Origin: CAYXRK01 sp964467615
Lineage (GTDB): Bacteria > Hydrogenedentota > Hydrogenedentia > Hydrogenedentales > GCA-2746185
Length of the DNA stretch: 45,556 nucleotides
Direction of reading: 5' to 3'
Assembly: GCA_964467615.1 (NCBI GenBank)
Contig: CAYXRK010000013.1
Coordinates: 1-45,556, forward strand
A program made the position numbers and the translations under genes. This document shows, in pieces, positions 9,307-18,586 of this stretch (position 1 is the stretch's first letter; every line of letters begins with the position of its first letter). The notes beneath the pieces were generated by a model that was given only the letters and a program-made list of their open reading frames with translations, was not told the DNA's origin and did no database searches.

Positions 9307-9682
9307 AAGTAGGACCGATATTCCGAATTAACGTGGGGTCGCGACTCGTTTCGACGGGATCGCGATTGGCCGTGCAGTGTACTAAACGGAACAGGGCGGC
9401 GGCATTCGCCCGTTGGAGCGCGTGGGTGTTGCCTGGCCGCCGGTGATTGGCCAGAAGGTCGAAGAGTTGCTGTGGGAGGTGGAGGAGCGGGACAACCGGG
9501 TCTTGCAGCAGAAAGGGCTCAAGTAGGGATCGCGAAAGCGCAGAATGCGCGAAGTGAGAATTCGTCAAAATTGCGATCCCGTGGTAAAGTGATGAAGGTG
9601 ACGTGACCTTGGACGGTAACGCCTTAGTCGTCGGCTCGTATTCTGTACTAGCGAGATTGATCCTTCCGTGGGAGAGGGTGAA
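9307..9682. other. Divergent intergenic region between oleA and the giant surface-protein gene
   Basis: 376 bases without a clear gene. It holds one short, coding-looking open stretch (9422-9526, listed separately) and a GGAGAGG ribosome site for the gene starting at 9683. No convincing promoter, terminator or hairpin was found by eye. Confidence 0.6.
9422..9526 (+). pseudogene. Short orphan reading frame, possible gene remnant
   Basis: A 34-codon frame from GTG to TAG whose composition is protein-like: a proline-rich start (AWPPVIG) then an amphipathic, charged helix (QKVEELLWEVEERDNRV). A TAA lies 13 codons upstream in frame and there is no ATG. A GGAG lies only three bases before the GTG, too close for a good start. 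It reads more like the 3' end of a lost gene than a functional peptide. I recognise no family. Confidence 0.25.
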
Positions 9683-12600
9683 GTGCGTCTTTCAAGGTAC
9701 AACGGATTTGTCCAGCGAGCGATGGATCCAGCCGGGATCATCGCCGCGATGTTGATCGCTGCCCAAGTTGGTTTCGCCGCGACGTTCACAGTGACAACGC
9801 TCAACACGAACGATCCGGGCGGATTGCACGACGCGATGGCGAGCGCCAACAGCAATCCAGGGCCGGATGAGATCGTGTTTCAAACAGGGTTGACCGGCAC
9901 GGTCATGCTCGGAACACTGGATTTTCTATTTATCCCGACTATTGACGACGGGACGGGGGGCGTTACGATTCGAGGGGACCATCGTATCCGGATTGCATGG
10001 GCGACGACCATCGGGAAATCCTCGAAAGGAACGAGCCCGGACGGATTCACCATCGTGAGCGCGGACAACATTATCGAGAATTTTGAGATCGAGGCGCAGC
10101 AGGGCGCGGGGATCGAAATAACCGGACTGGGGGGGACGAACAATATCGTCCGAGGATGCACCATCGGAACGAGTGCGACGGACAACGCGACGTTCCCAGG
10201 AAATGATGTCGGCGTGCAAATTAGTTTCGGCGCTTCGGGCAACATCATCGGCGGCACGACGGCGGCGGACCGTAACATCATTTCGGAGAACCTGTCAGCG
10301 GGCGTCCACATCGTAAGCGCGAACAACAACACGGTCATTGGTAACTACATTGGGACCACGTCCGACGGCGCGGGCGACCTCGGGAACGGGATCGACGGAG
10401 TCCTCGTGAGCGGAACTTCCGCGGACAATGTCTTCGGCGGAACGACGGCTGCCTCGGGCAATGTGATTTCCGGCAACGGTGGACAGGGAATCCTGATTTC
10501 AGGTACGGGGGCAACGGGGACGATCGTACAGGGGAACTATATCGGTCTTAACGCGGCGGGGACGGCGGCTGTCGCAAACGCAGGCGATGGCGTGCGGTTG
10601 TCGGGGGTGGATGGGGCGGAGATTGGCCGCTTGGCGACGGGAACGCGGAACGTCATCAGCGGCAATACTGGAAACGGGATTCAACTTGTCGGTTCGTTAA
10701 ATGTCTTCGTTGCCCGAAACATGGTTGGCACCAACGCGAACGGCAACGCGCCAGTAGGCAACGGGTTGGCGGGCATTGTAGTCACCGGTACAAACTCGAA
10801 TTTGACGATTGGGGCGGCGGGCGCGGGAAACGTTTTTTCCGGAAACGCGTCGAGCGGAATTCTGATGTCCGGTGTCGTCGATACCGGGGTATCAATTCAG
10901 GGCAACTTGGTGGGCACGGACAGGCTGGGCGATTCGACGGTGCCCAACGGCGGGCATGGCGTCCGATTGCAGCCGCCGGCCGCATCGGTGGAAATTGGGG
11001 GAACGGGGGCCGGAGACGGCAACACCGTGTCCGGCAACGCTGGCGATGGGATCAGCATCTCGGCGTCGAACTCGAACCTTGTCGAAGGCAACTTCATCGG
11101 AGTCAATACAGCAGGGACCGCGTCGCTTGCGAATGGGGGATCGGCGATATCTGTCACCGCCGGCGGAGCGTTCAATCAGATCGGCGGGAGCGCATCCGGC
11201 GCGCGAAACGTCATCGCGGGCGGCCCCGGCGCGCTTTCGCCGCACATCGGGCTGCTCATCGACAATTCGCCGTCGAACGTAGTGCAGGGGAACTATATCG
11301 GTACGAACGCGGCGGGCGACGCGGCGATTGGGACCTCCGGTCAAGGGGTCTTCATTAATGGATCGGGTTCGATAGGAAACACGATCGGCGGATCGCTTGC
11401 GGGCGAAGGCAACGTGATTTCCGGGAACGGTTTGGACGGCGTCACGATACTTGGCGGGGCGTCGGGGAACTCGATACAAGGTAACGTGATTGGTCTTGCC
11501 GCCGACGGAGACGCGGCGCTGGGCAACGGTGCGAATGGGATTCTCATCGACGGCGCAGGGTCGACGCTCATCGGGGGGTTGGTCCCCGAGGCGCGCAACG
11601 TCATCTCCGCGAACGGCGAGTATGGAATTCAATTGGCGAACCCTGCAACGGATTCGACCGAGATCAAGGGAAACTACATTGGGCTTGATGCGACCGGCGC
11701 GAGCGATCGAGGAAATACGCTGGCGGGTATTCTCGCGTTCGACACGACCGACACGAGTATAGGTTCCGGTGAGGCGGGAGGGGGTAACGTCGTTTCGGGA
11801 AATGGCGGGGACGGAATCGTCGTGGATGGGCCGCAAACGACGGCGCCCATCATCAAGGGCAACTACATCGGAGTCGACGCTAACGGCGCCGCCGCTGTCG
11901 CGAATAGTCTCGCGGGACTGGCCGTGAAAGGGGGCGCGTCGGGGTTCACCATCGGCGGCGTGCTTGATGCGGAACGGAACGTCATTTCGGGAAACACGGA
12001 GGACGGCGCGTTCCTCGACGGCGTATCGAACCTAAATTTGTACAACAACTACATCGGCGTGGCGGCGGACGGAACGAGTCCGTTGGGCAACGGCCTGGAC
12101 GGCGTCCTCGTCGTCAACAGTTCTCTGAGCATTGAAGTGGGCGGAACGGCAGCGGGACAATCGAACGTCATCGCGCACAACGGAACGAACGGGGTCGAAC
12201 TGGATTCGACGGCCAATCGCGTGTCGATCCGGCGCAATGCAATTCACACGAACGGGAGCGGGGGGATCGCTATCGCCGCCGGCGGGAACGGCGGCTTAGT
12301 TGCGCCGACGATTACCGCGATAGGGTCGGTCACGGGTGTGGCCCCGGCGGCGACCGAGGTGGAAATTTTTACAGACGACGAAGACGAAGGCCGCGTGTAT
12401 CTCGACACGGTCGTTTCTGGCGGAGGTTTTTCCAGCACGATCGACATTTCGGCGCTCCAAGGAGAGTTTTTGACCGCGACGGCAACGGACGACATCGGAA
12501 ACACGTCGGCGTTTAGCAGCGCGTTTCAGGTGCCGGTGTTTCCGTTGTTGACCCGTGAAGGTCCCGGAAACGGTTTTTACATTGCGGGCCAGACGATCAA

Positions 12601-15600
12601 CGTTACGGCGACCATCGATTATACGAGCACAGCGCCAATAACATCGTTTCTACTCACGGAAACCATTCCTGCCGGTTGGACCTTTGATTCCATCGCTTTC
12701 GTCAGCAGCGCGCTGGCCGCCGTGCCGCAAACCGGCCAGGGCGGCCCGCTCGTTTTCTCATGGACTGTAGCGCCCGCATTTCCGTTGACGTTGACGTACC
12801 GATTGGTCGTGCCTGCGGCCGAGACGGCGACGGTCCAGATTTCGGGCCATGCAACATTCGACTTTGGCGCTGGAGGGATCGACGGCGGGATCGTCACCAC
12901 GGAGATCGTTCCGGACACCGCGCCGCCCGAAATCACGCTCGTCAACGGCCCAAGTCTGAGCATCGAGTGTGGCGACACATTTGTCGATCCCGGATTTACG
13001 GCACTCGACAACGGGAACATCGACTTGACCGCGGACGTGAACGTCGCGGGGACTGTCGATGGCGGGAACCCGGGACTCTACTCGCTGACGTACTCGGTAA
13101 CCGACGCGTCGGGCAATCTCGCGCAGGCGGTGCGGAGCGTGACCGTCGAAGATACGACAGCGCCCGTGCTCACGTTGCTTGGCGAGAACCCCGTCATCTT
13201 GGAATTGAACCAGGCGTATGTTGAACCCGGCGCAACCGCGGACGACGCGTGCGAAGGCGATCTGTCCGGTCTGATTCAGACTGCAGGCGTGGTCGATACG
13301 AGTTCGGCGGGCGTGTACCTCGTTACGTACACGGTGCAAGATGCCGCCAACAATGTTGCGTCCGAACAGCGTAGCATTCAGGTCGGCGAAGCCGTGCCGC
13401 CGACTGTCGCGCTGGGCGCGCCGTCAACGTTGCTGACGAGGGCCGGGCCGGTCACTCTTGCAGCGGACTATACGGACGCGGCGACGATTTCGCTCAATCC
13501 GGACGACGTCATCGTTACGGCAACCGACACGGCGGCGGTGGCGACCATCGAGATCGCGGGAACCGGACTCGTGCAGCGAACGATCACGCTTTCAGGCTTG
13601 AGCGGAGACGGTGAGCTTCGCATCCGAGTTGCCGCGGGCTCGGCGCAGGACGCGTTCGGCAACCCGGCGGCGGCGTCAAACGAGAGCGGCCCGATCACCG
13701 TCGACAACACCGTGCCGGTTTTGTCGGTGCTGGGCATGGATCCGGTGTTCGTGGAGCAGGGGGTACCGTACTCGGACGCCGGAGCGGTGGCGACCGACAC
13801 GGTTGACGGCGATGTCGCGGTGACGGTCGAAGGGCTGCCGATCAACACGAACGTCCTTGACGATTACGTTGTCACGTATCGGGCCGTGGACACCGCGGGT
13901 AATGAATCGCTCGCCACGCGCACGGTATTGGTCCGGTCCGGTGAAACGACCACGTATTACGTGGACGCGGCGGCGACGACGTTGGGCGACGGGAGCAGCG
14001 AGCGCCCGTTTGCGACCATTTCCGAAGCGATCGACCGCACCGAAGGGGACCGCGGCGAACGCATCCTCGTGCGCGGAGGGATCTACGCGGAACGGTTTGC
14101 GCTGAAATCGTTCACGATACTGCGCAGCGATGAGGGCGCGTTCCATACAATTATTTCCGGTGAAGACGCCAACGCCGACGTAGTCACTCTGGCGGACGGA
14201 TGCGCTCTAGTGGGGTTCACCGTTATCGGCGGCGGGTCCGCGAATTTGGTCCGAGTGACGCAGGATAGCGAAGCCGCCGTTCGCAATTGCGTGTTCACGC
14301 GTGGGGCCGTGGGGATATCGGCGGACGCCGGGGCGGAGGTGGACTTCAACAACAACGTCTTGTATGAGCTCGCGAGCAAGGCCATCGTAGCCGATTCGAC
14401 GGCGTTTTACAGCGCGCTCCGTAGCTGCATTTTTCAGAACAACGCATTGGACTTCGATCCCGATTTGCCGCGCGCGGGTGGATTCAACCATTTCCCAGGC
14501 ACGGATTTGGTGTTCGTCGACGCGGACGAACTGAATTTTCATCTGCGCGCCGACGTTCCCGCTCGCGACACCGGTGACGACCGGCCGGCATTCGCCGATC
14601 GCGACGGGACACGCAACGACGCAGGGGCCGATGGCGGGCCGTATGGCGTGCGTGACTTTGCGCCGCCGCAAGTCGTCACTACATCTTCCGGCGTCGAGGG
14701 AGAAGTCCGCGCGCTCGAAGGCGAGGCGCCGTTCGCGGTATCGCTTGACGGGAACGACTCCTCGGACGAGTTCGGCGTGCTCTCGTACCTCTGGGACTTC
14801 GATCTGTTCGACAACGTGGATGGCGATTCGGCGGCGCGGGCCGCGCTTCATACCTACGAGGAGGCTGGCACCTTCCTGGGTTCGCTTCGTGTGACGGACA
14901 CTAACGGCAACGTCGGCGAGCGGACATTCACGGTGCGCGTTTCCGAGGGCGTGAACCAGCCGCCGGACGCTGTGGCCTCCGTGTCGCCGAATTCGGGGCC
15001 CGCGCCTCTGCCGGTGATTTACGAAGGCGAGGGCGTTGATCCGGATGGCGGCGCTGTCACGTATGAATGGATCGTCAAGGACCAGACGCCCGCGACTTCG
15101 CCCGATTTCGGCGTCACGTATGCCGAATCGACGCCGTCGGGCAGTTATCGCGCAGCGCTCCTCGTGACCGATGACGAGGGCGCGCAGAGCCCGTCGCTGG
15201 TGTTCCTTACCCTCACGGACGACGCGCTCGTAACGAGCGGGGTGGTCAATCCGAACGAGGACACCGAGGTCGTCGTGGGCGAGCCTGGCGACCCGCTGGA
15301 TGGGGCCTCCGTGTTCGTTCCCGCGGGCGCATCGGGCGAGCCAATCGTGGTGACCATTTCGCAGGTTGCCGCCGATCCGCTCCCGCTGGGCCAAGCGTTC
15401 GGCGTGTTGGTCGATTTTGGGCCCTCGGGCTATGTCTTCTCGGCCCCCGTGACCGTACGATTGCCGCACCCGGCCGAAACTCCCCACGACGACATCGTGG
15501 AAATTTTTTGGTACGACGAGACGAAAGACGCGTGGTCCACAGACGGCGTGATCAATGTCCGGCACTTAGACGGTGCGCCGGACCATTTCATCGAGTTTCA

Positions 15601-16081
15601 AACGAACCATTTCACCGTATTCAGCACCAAGTCGCTCGTGCCACGGACGATTACCGGATCGGTGATCTCGGCGGAGAACGGCGGACCCATCGAGGGCGCG
15701 ATGGTGTCGCTCAACGAACAACTCCTGGACGTGACGACCGACGACACGGGCCTCTTCAGTTTCGGCGTGGATCTTCCGCCATCGGAGTACGAAGTGGCCG
15801 TAAGCGCCCCTGGTTTTGAGCCGGACGCGCAAAACTATCTTCTTACCGACAGCTCAGTCGGCGCGGTGAGTTTCGAACTTGTTCCCTCCGGCGGTGAAGG
15901 GGAAGGGGAGGGTGAAGGAGAGGGTGAGGGAGAAGGGGAAGGAGAGGGGGAAGGCGAAGGGTGCGCGGCGCGGGGAATGGACGACGGCACTGGTATTTCT
16001 GCGGCGGCGGATGTCGCGCTGATTCTTGCGTTCGCAATCGTTGCGCTGATGGTGTCCATGCGACGGCGCGAGACCCGTTAA
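9683..16081 (+). CDS. Giant composite surface protein: beta-helix, Ig-like, PKD, Gly-Glu linker, C-terminal anchor
   Basis: 2132 residues from a GTG at 9683, five bases after GGAGAGG; a GTG at 9668 would place that site inside the gene. A signal peptide (about residues 15-33, GIIAAMLIAAQVGFAA) leads into a CSLREA-like strand (FTVTTLNTND). Residues about 150-870 form a parallel beta-helix of roughly eleven units with NVISGN and GNYIG motifs. Then come a conserved-repeat-like domain (957-1075), DUF5011-type Ig domains (1082-1235, 1344-1420) around another Ig-like domain, a second pectin-lyase-like helix starting YYVDAAA (1423-1660), two PKD-like domains (1670-1845), a ZU5-like domain (1853-1985) and a carboxypeptidase-regulatory-like domain (1988-2068). 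A (Gly-Glu)11 linker, Cys2094, a membrane helix and terminal RRRETR follow. It is probably cell-surface; ligand unknown. Confidence 0.85.
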   Translation: MRLSRYNGFVQRAMDPAGIIAAMLIAAQVGFAATFTVTTLNTNDPGGLHDAMASANSNPGPDEIVFQTGLTGTVMLGTLDFLFIPTIDDGTGGVTIRGDHRIRIAWATTIGKSSKGTSPDGFTIVSADNIIENFEIEAQQGAGIEITGLGGTNNIVRGCTIGTSATDNATFPGNDVGVQISFGASGNIIGGTTAADRNIISENLSAGVHIVSANNNTVIGNYIGTTSDGAGDLGNGIDGVLVSGTSADNVFGGTTAASGNVISGNGGQGILISGTGATGTIVQGNYIGLNAAGTAAVANAGDGVRLSGVDGAEIGRLATGTRNVISGNTGNGIQLVGSLNVFVARNMVGTNANGNAPVGNGLAGIVVTGTNSNLTIGAAGAGNVFSGNASSGILMSGVVDTGVSIQGNLVGTDRLGDSTVPNGGHGVRLQPPAASVEIGGTGAGDGNTVSGNAGDGISISASNSNLVEGNFIGVNTAGTASLANGGSAISVTAGGAFNQIGGSASGARNVIAGGPGALSPHIGLLIDNSPSNVVQGNYIGTNAAGDAAIGTSGQGVFINGSGSIGNTIGGSLAGEGNVISGNGLDGVTILGGASGNSIQGNVIGLAADGDAALGNGANGILIDGAGSTLIGGLVPEARNVISANGEYGIQLANPATDSTEIKGNYIGLDATGASDRGNTLAGILAFDTTDTSIGSGEAGGGNVVSGNGGDGIVVDGPQTTAPIIKGNYIGVDANGAAAVANSLAGLAVKGGASGFTIGGVLDAERNVISGNTEDGAFLDGVSNLNLYNNYIGVAADGTSPLGNGLDGVLVVNSSLSIEVGGTAAGQSNVIAHNGTNGVELDSTANRVSIRRNAIHTNGSGGIAIAAGGNGGLVAPTITAIGSVTGVAPAATEVEIFTDDEDEGRVYLDTVVSGGGFSSTIDISALQGEFLTATATDDIGNTSAFSSAFQVPVFPLLTREGPGNGFYIAGQTINVTATIDYTSTAPITSFLLTETIPAGWTFDSIAFVSSALAAVPQTGQGGPLVFSWTVAPAFPLTLTYRLVVPAAETATVQISGHATFDFGAGGIDGGIVTTEIVPDTAPPEITLVNGPSLSIECGDTFVDPGFTALDNGNIDLTADVNVAGTVDGGNPGLYSLTYSVTDASGNLAQAVRSVTVEDTTAPVLTLLGENPVILELNQAYVEPGATADDACEGDLSGLIQTAGVVDTSSAGVYLVTYTVQDAANNVASEQRSIQVGEAVPPTVALGAPSTLLTRAGPVTLAADYTDAATISLNPDDVIVTATDTAAVATIEIAGTGLVQRTITLSGLSGDGELRIRVAAGSAQDAFGNPAAASNESGPITVDNTVPVLSVLGMDPVFVEQGVPYSDAGAVATDTVDGDVAVTVEGLPINTNVLDDYVVTYRAVDTAGNESLATRTVLVRSGETTTYYVDAAATTLGDGSSERPFATISEAIDRTEGDRGERILVRGGIYAERFALKSFTILRSDEGAFHTIISGEDANADVVTLADGCALVGFTVIGGGSANLVRVTQDSEAAVRNCVFTRGAVGISADAGAEVDFNNNVLYELASKAIVADSTAFYSALRSCIFQNNALDFDPDLPRAGGFNHFPGTDLVFVDADELNFHLRADVPARDTGDDRPAFADRDGTRNDAGADGGPYGVRDFAPPQVVTTSSGVEGEVRALEGEAPFAVSLDGNDSSDEFGVLSYLWDFDLFDNVDGDSAARAALHTYEEAGTFLGSLRVTDTNGNVGERTFTVRVSEGVNQPPDAVASVSPNSGPAPLPVIYEGEGVDPDGGAVTYEWIVKDQTPATSPDFGVTYAESTPSGSYRAALLVTDDEGAQSPSLVFLTLTDDALVTSGVVNPNEDTEVVVGEPGDPLDGASVFVPAGASGEPIVVTISQVAADPLPLGQAFGVLVDFGPSGYVFSAPVTVRLPHPAETPHDDIVEIFWYDETKDAWSTDGVINVRHLDGAPDHFIEFQTNHFTVFSTKSLVPRTITGSVISAENGGPIEGAMVSLNEQLLDVTTDDTGLFSFGVDLPPSEYEVAVSAPGFEPDAQNYLLTDSSVGAVSFELVPSGGEGEGEGEGEGEGEGEGEGEGEGCAARGMDDGTGISAAADVALILAFAIVALMVSMRRRETR
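10150..12060 (+). repeat. Eleven diverged beta-helix coding repeats of about 190-200 bases
   Basis: Within the surface-protein gene, the peptide theme NVISGN...GI.I...GNYIG..A.G repeats about eleven times. IG-turn examples are GNYIGTTSDG, GNYIGLNAAG, GNFIGVNTAG, GNVIGLAADG, GNYIGLDATG and NNYIGVAADG. DNA copies share stretches such as GGCAACTACATCGG but are otherwise well diverged, indicating old duplication kept by selection rather than recent tandem expansion. Confidence 0.8.
15893..15961 (+). repeat. Gly-Glu linker tract, codon-mixed
   Basis: Encodes (Gly-Glu)11-Gly just before the Cys-membrane-helix-Arg tail of the giant protein. Both Gly (GGT, GGG, GGA, GGC) and Glu (GAA, GAG) codons vary, so the peptide repeat is conserved more than the DNA repeat. 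The same peptide theme occurs at the left edge of the window. Confidence 0.9.
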
Positions 16082-16167
16082 TTTCCGATTCGCCGCATTC
16101 TTTCCCGCCATCGGTTTCACCGTACCTTGTCGCTGCCTGCGGACGAGGTTTATTCTATGCGCCAGAG

Positions 16168-18573
16168 TTGAACACACGGGTTTGCGGACGTGGGATTGTC
16201 AGGAGCGACGGCGTATTGATCAACGCGATAGTCAGACCCGATCTGCGCCGCCACCAGGTAGTCGTCGCGCTAAACACTGCCAGCGATCGTCCGATCGAAT
16301 TGCGCATTGGCGATACCGGTTACGAGATGCTTCAGCCGCCGGGAGAGGCGCGGATTGATGTGGGAGAACTGCCCGCGTGGACGCCTGAGGCCCCGGCGCT
16401 ATCGGAGTTGCGCGTAACGACAGTAGGGGATAGCGGCGCCGTCGAGCGAATTCCGTTCGGATTTCGCGAGGTGTCCGTTCAAGAGGACCGGTTCTTTCTC
16501 AACCTTCGTCCGCTCTACATCAAAGGCGCGGACATTGACGCTTCCGGAACGCCGCGCGAAACGGTCTCGTGGCTCAAGAGCGCGGGGTTTAACGCGCTTC
16601 GAATCAATACGTTTCCACCTGGGCCGCTGCTCACGGCGGCGGACGAATCAGGAATGCTCGTGTTCGCCCGGGCCGACGGCGAAATCTCGCCGTTCGCGTC
16701 GCCGCCCGCCGCCGAACTCGTGGAGACACTGAACCATCCGAGTCTCGCAGCTTGGACGGTCTCGACGCTAAGCGCCGCCGAGCGCGTGCGCGCGGTTGAT
16801 CCGAGCCGGCCGATCATCGTCGGCGACGGAAGCGGGCAATGTCTTCGGCCGTATCGCAAGGACGCCGCGCGATTCGAGGAACTGTCGGTCCCCGTCATTG
16901 CTTCCGCCGATCCGGTGTTGTTCCGCTTGGCGGAGAACATCGGCGCGGAGGGCGCCATGACGTTTGTGAGGCTAGGGGAATGGGGCCGGGTGTCCGGCGC
17001 GGTGCGCCAGGACGTTTTCGACGCTTGGCTTGCGGGCGCTGTGGCGTTGATCCAACGGGTTCGATTGAACGCGTCGCTATCGGGTTACTTTCTTTCGCTC
17101 GGATCACTGATCGACTCCGCGGGGGGCCGAAGCGAACGCGCGGCGGAGTTGTTGGCCCGCGCAAACGGCGACCTTGTGCCGGTCATTCGCATCCGCCGGA
17201 TCAATCTCGGCGTCCGCGAGGAGACGCCGGTCGAGGTGGCGCTCATCAACGCGGCGCGATTCGAAGGACGCGCGGAACTGGTGCTGCATGTCGCGGGGCC
17301 GACGAACCAAACGCTCTGGAAGAAGAAGCGTGCGGTGAAAATCGGGCGCAAGAGCGGCCCGATCTGGTCGGGCGACGTGGCGGCGTCCGGCGCGCCGGGC
17401 GTGCATCACTTCGGCGCGAGCATCAGCACCGATCGGACCGCGGAATCCGAGCGGGCGTTCTACGTCATCACGCGAACGCCAGGGACCCCAATCGAAGCGC
17501 ACGTGCTTGATCCAAATGCCGTTTGGGAGTCCGCATGGTCGAAGCTGGTCCGCGAACGGCCGATCATCGCGCCGATACACGTTGTTCCCCCGCTCGCGAA
17601 TACGATTCGCGCGTATCCGGACGACGCGATGGGCCAAGTATTGGGCCAGGTGTGGGACGGCGCGGCTGCAATATTCTATGAACCGCCGCCGGATTGGAAT
17701 TTGGTTGGGGAACAGCTCGATCCCCCGGTCACCGCGACACCGATTTCGGCGGCGCCCGGACCCACTGCGAGTCTTGCGGCGATTCATCCCGTGTTCGACG
17801 GACTGACCTCGGGCGAAATAATGAACGACGCGTACCGGCTTGTTCAGCCATCCGTGTATTTTCAGGAAACCGGCGAAGAGGACATTTGCCGCGCCGTCGG
17901 GATTGACGGCGAACGCGCCGGGACTGGCGTCCTCGTTCAGCACTATGGCGCCGGCCATTTGGTGTTCACCGGAATGCGCGTCATGGAGAACCTGGGACAC
18001 GATTCGGTCGCGGACATCGTGTTCAGGAACTTCCTCTTGCACTTCAGCCGCCGAGCGGTCCCCGGCGAGGGGACAGTCCCGGTGCCCAAGAAGATCGTCG
18101 AGTGGTTGCGGCGGGAACGCACGGAACGCATACGGCGGTGGAAGGTGATTGGTGCATTCGCCGGGGCGGACGCGGCGTATCCGCCCGAACACGAATTGCG
18201 GTTCGACGCGACGTACCCCGGTTGGTATAACGCGGTGTCGTGGCGCGATTGGTACACGGTCGAGGACGATGGTTACGCGTTGGACATTGGGGCGGCAACA
18301 GCGCCGCCAGCCTTGCGCGGACGGATCGACCCGCACGGCACGGCATACGCCTACGCGGAAATCCATGCGGAAGCGCGGGGGACGTATCGTCTCAATCTTG
18401 ATGCAAGCGGAACGTGGCGCGCTTGGCTCAACGGCGCGAACTACGACCGCGCGCAGCCCGAGGTTTTCTTGCGCCAGGGCAGGAACACGCTGCTCGTAAA
18501 GGTCGCGCAACATGGACGCGAGTCGCTCGTCCAGGCGACGATGGACCGAGATCGCCTCGCGTGGTGGCGATGA
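16168..18573 (+). CDS. GH2-like protein lacking the sugar-binding domain and the acid/base Glu
   Basis: About 801 residues if it starts at the TTG at 16168; a TTG at 16216, ten bases after AGGAG, is the alternative. The frame is open further upstream only inside the previous gene. The N-terminus begins in what looks like GH2 domain 2 (VLINAIVRPDL, AWTPEAPALSEL), then the barrel entry FGFREVSVQEDRFFLNLRPLYIKG and SAGFNALRINTFPPG (quoted in part). Where GH2 enzymes have NHPS..W..GNE, this reads NHPSLAAWTVSTLS, so the acid/base Glu is absent. LGEWG may correspond to the nucleophile region. The C-terminal 230 residues resemble a beta-rich carbohydrate-binding region. No signal peptide is seen. 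It may be a non-catalytic relative or a 5'-truncated gene. Confidence 0.6.
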   Translation: MNTRVCGRGIVRSDGVLINAIVRPDLRRHQVVVALNTASDRPIELRIGDTGYEMLQPPGEARIDVGELPAWTPEAPALSELRVTTVGDSGAVERIPFGFREVSVQEDRFFLNLRPLYIKGADIDASGTPRETVSWLKSAGFNALRINTFPPGPLLTAADESGMLVFARADGEISPFASPPAAELVETLNHPSLAAWTVSTLSAAERVRAVDPSRPIIVGDGSGQCLRPYRKDAARFEELSVPVIASADPVLFRLAENIGAEGAMTFVRLGEWGRVSGAVRQDVFDAWLAGAVALIQRVRLNASLSGYFLSLGSLIDSAGGRSERAAELLARANGDLVPVIRIRRINLGVREETPVEVALINAARFEGRAELVLHVAGPTNQTLWKKKRAVKIGRKSGPIWSGDVAASGAPGVHHFGASISTDRTAESERAFYVITRTPGTPIEAHVLDPNAVWESAWSKLVRERPIIAPIHVVPPLANTIRAYPDDAMGQVLGQVWDGAAAIFYEPPPDWNLVGEQLDPPVTATPISAAPGPTASLAAIHPVFDGLTSGEIMNDAYRLVQPSVYFQETGEEDICRAVGIDGERAGTGVLVQHYGAGHLVFTGMRVMENLGHDSVADIVFRNFLLHFSRRAVPGEGTVPVPKKIVEWLRRERTERIRRWKVIGAFAGADAAYPPEHELRFDATYPGWYNAVSWRDWYTVEDDGYALDIGAATAPPALRGRIDPHGTAYAYAEIHAEARGTYRLNLDASGTWRAWLNGANYDRAQPEVFLRQGRNTLLVKVAQHGRESLVQATMDRDRLAWWR

Positions 18574-18586
18574 CGGCGCGCGAACC

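Noticed and set aside
10140..12060. Possible CRISPR or recent tandem DNA repeat
   Set aside because: Repeats are protein-level beta-helix units, diverged in DNA, in frame and without regular spacers.
14207..15565. Minus-strand open frame of about 450 codons inside the giant surface-protein gene
   Set aside because: Its plus-strand partner shows PKD and pectin-lyase-like domains; the antisense frame is low in hydrophobic periodicity and rich in Arg and His.
17104..18513. Minus-strand open frame of about 470 codons opposite the GH2-like gene
   Set aside because: The plus strand has recognisable GH2-like motifs; the antisense frame is another high-GC shadow.
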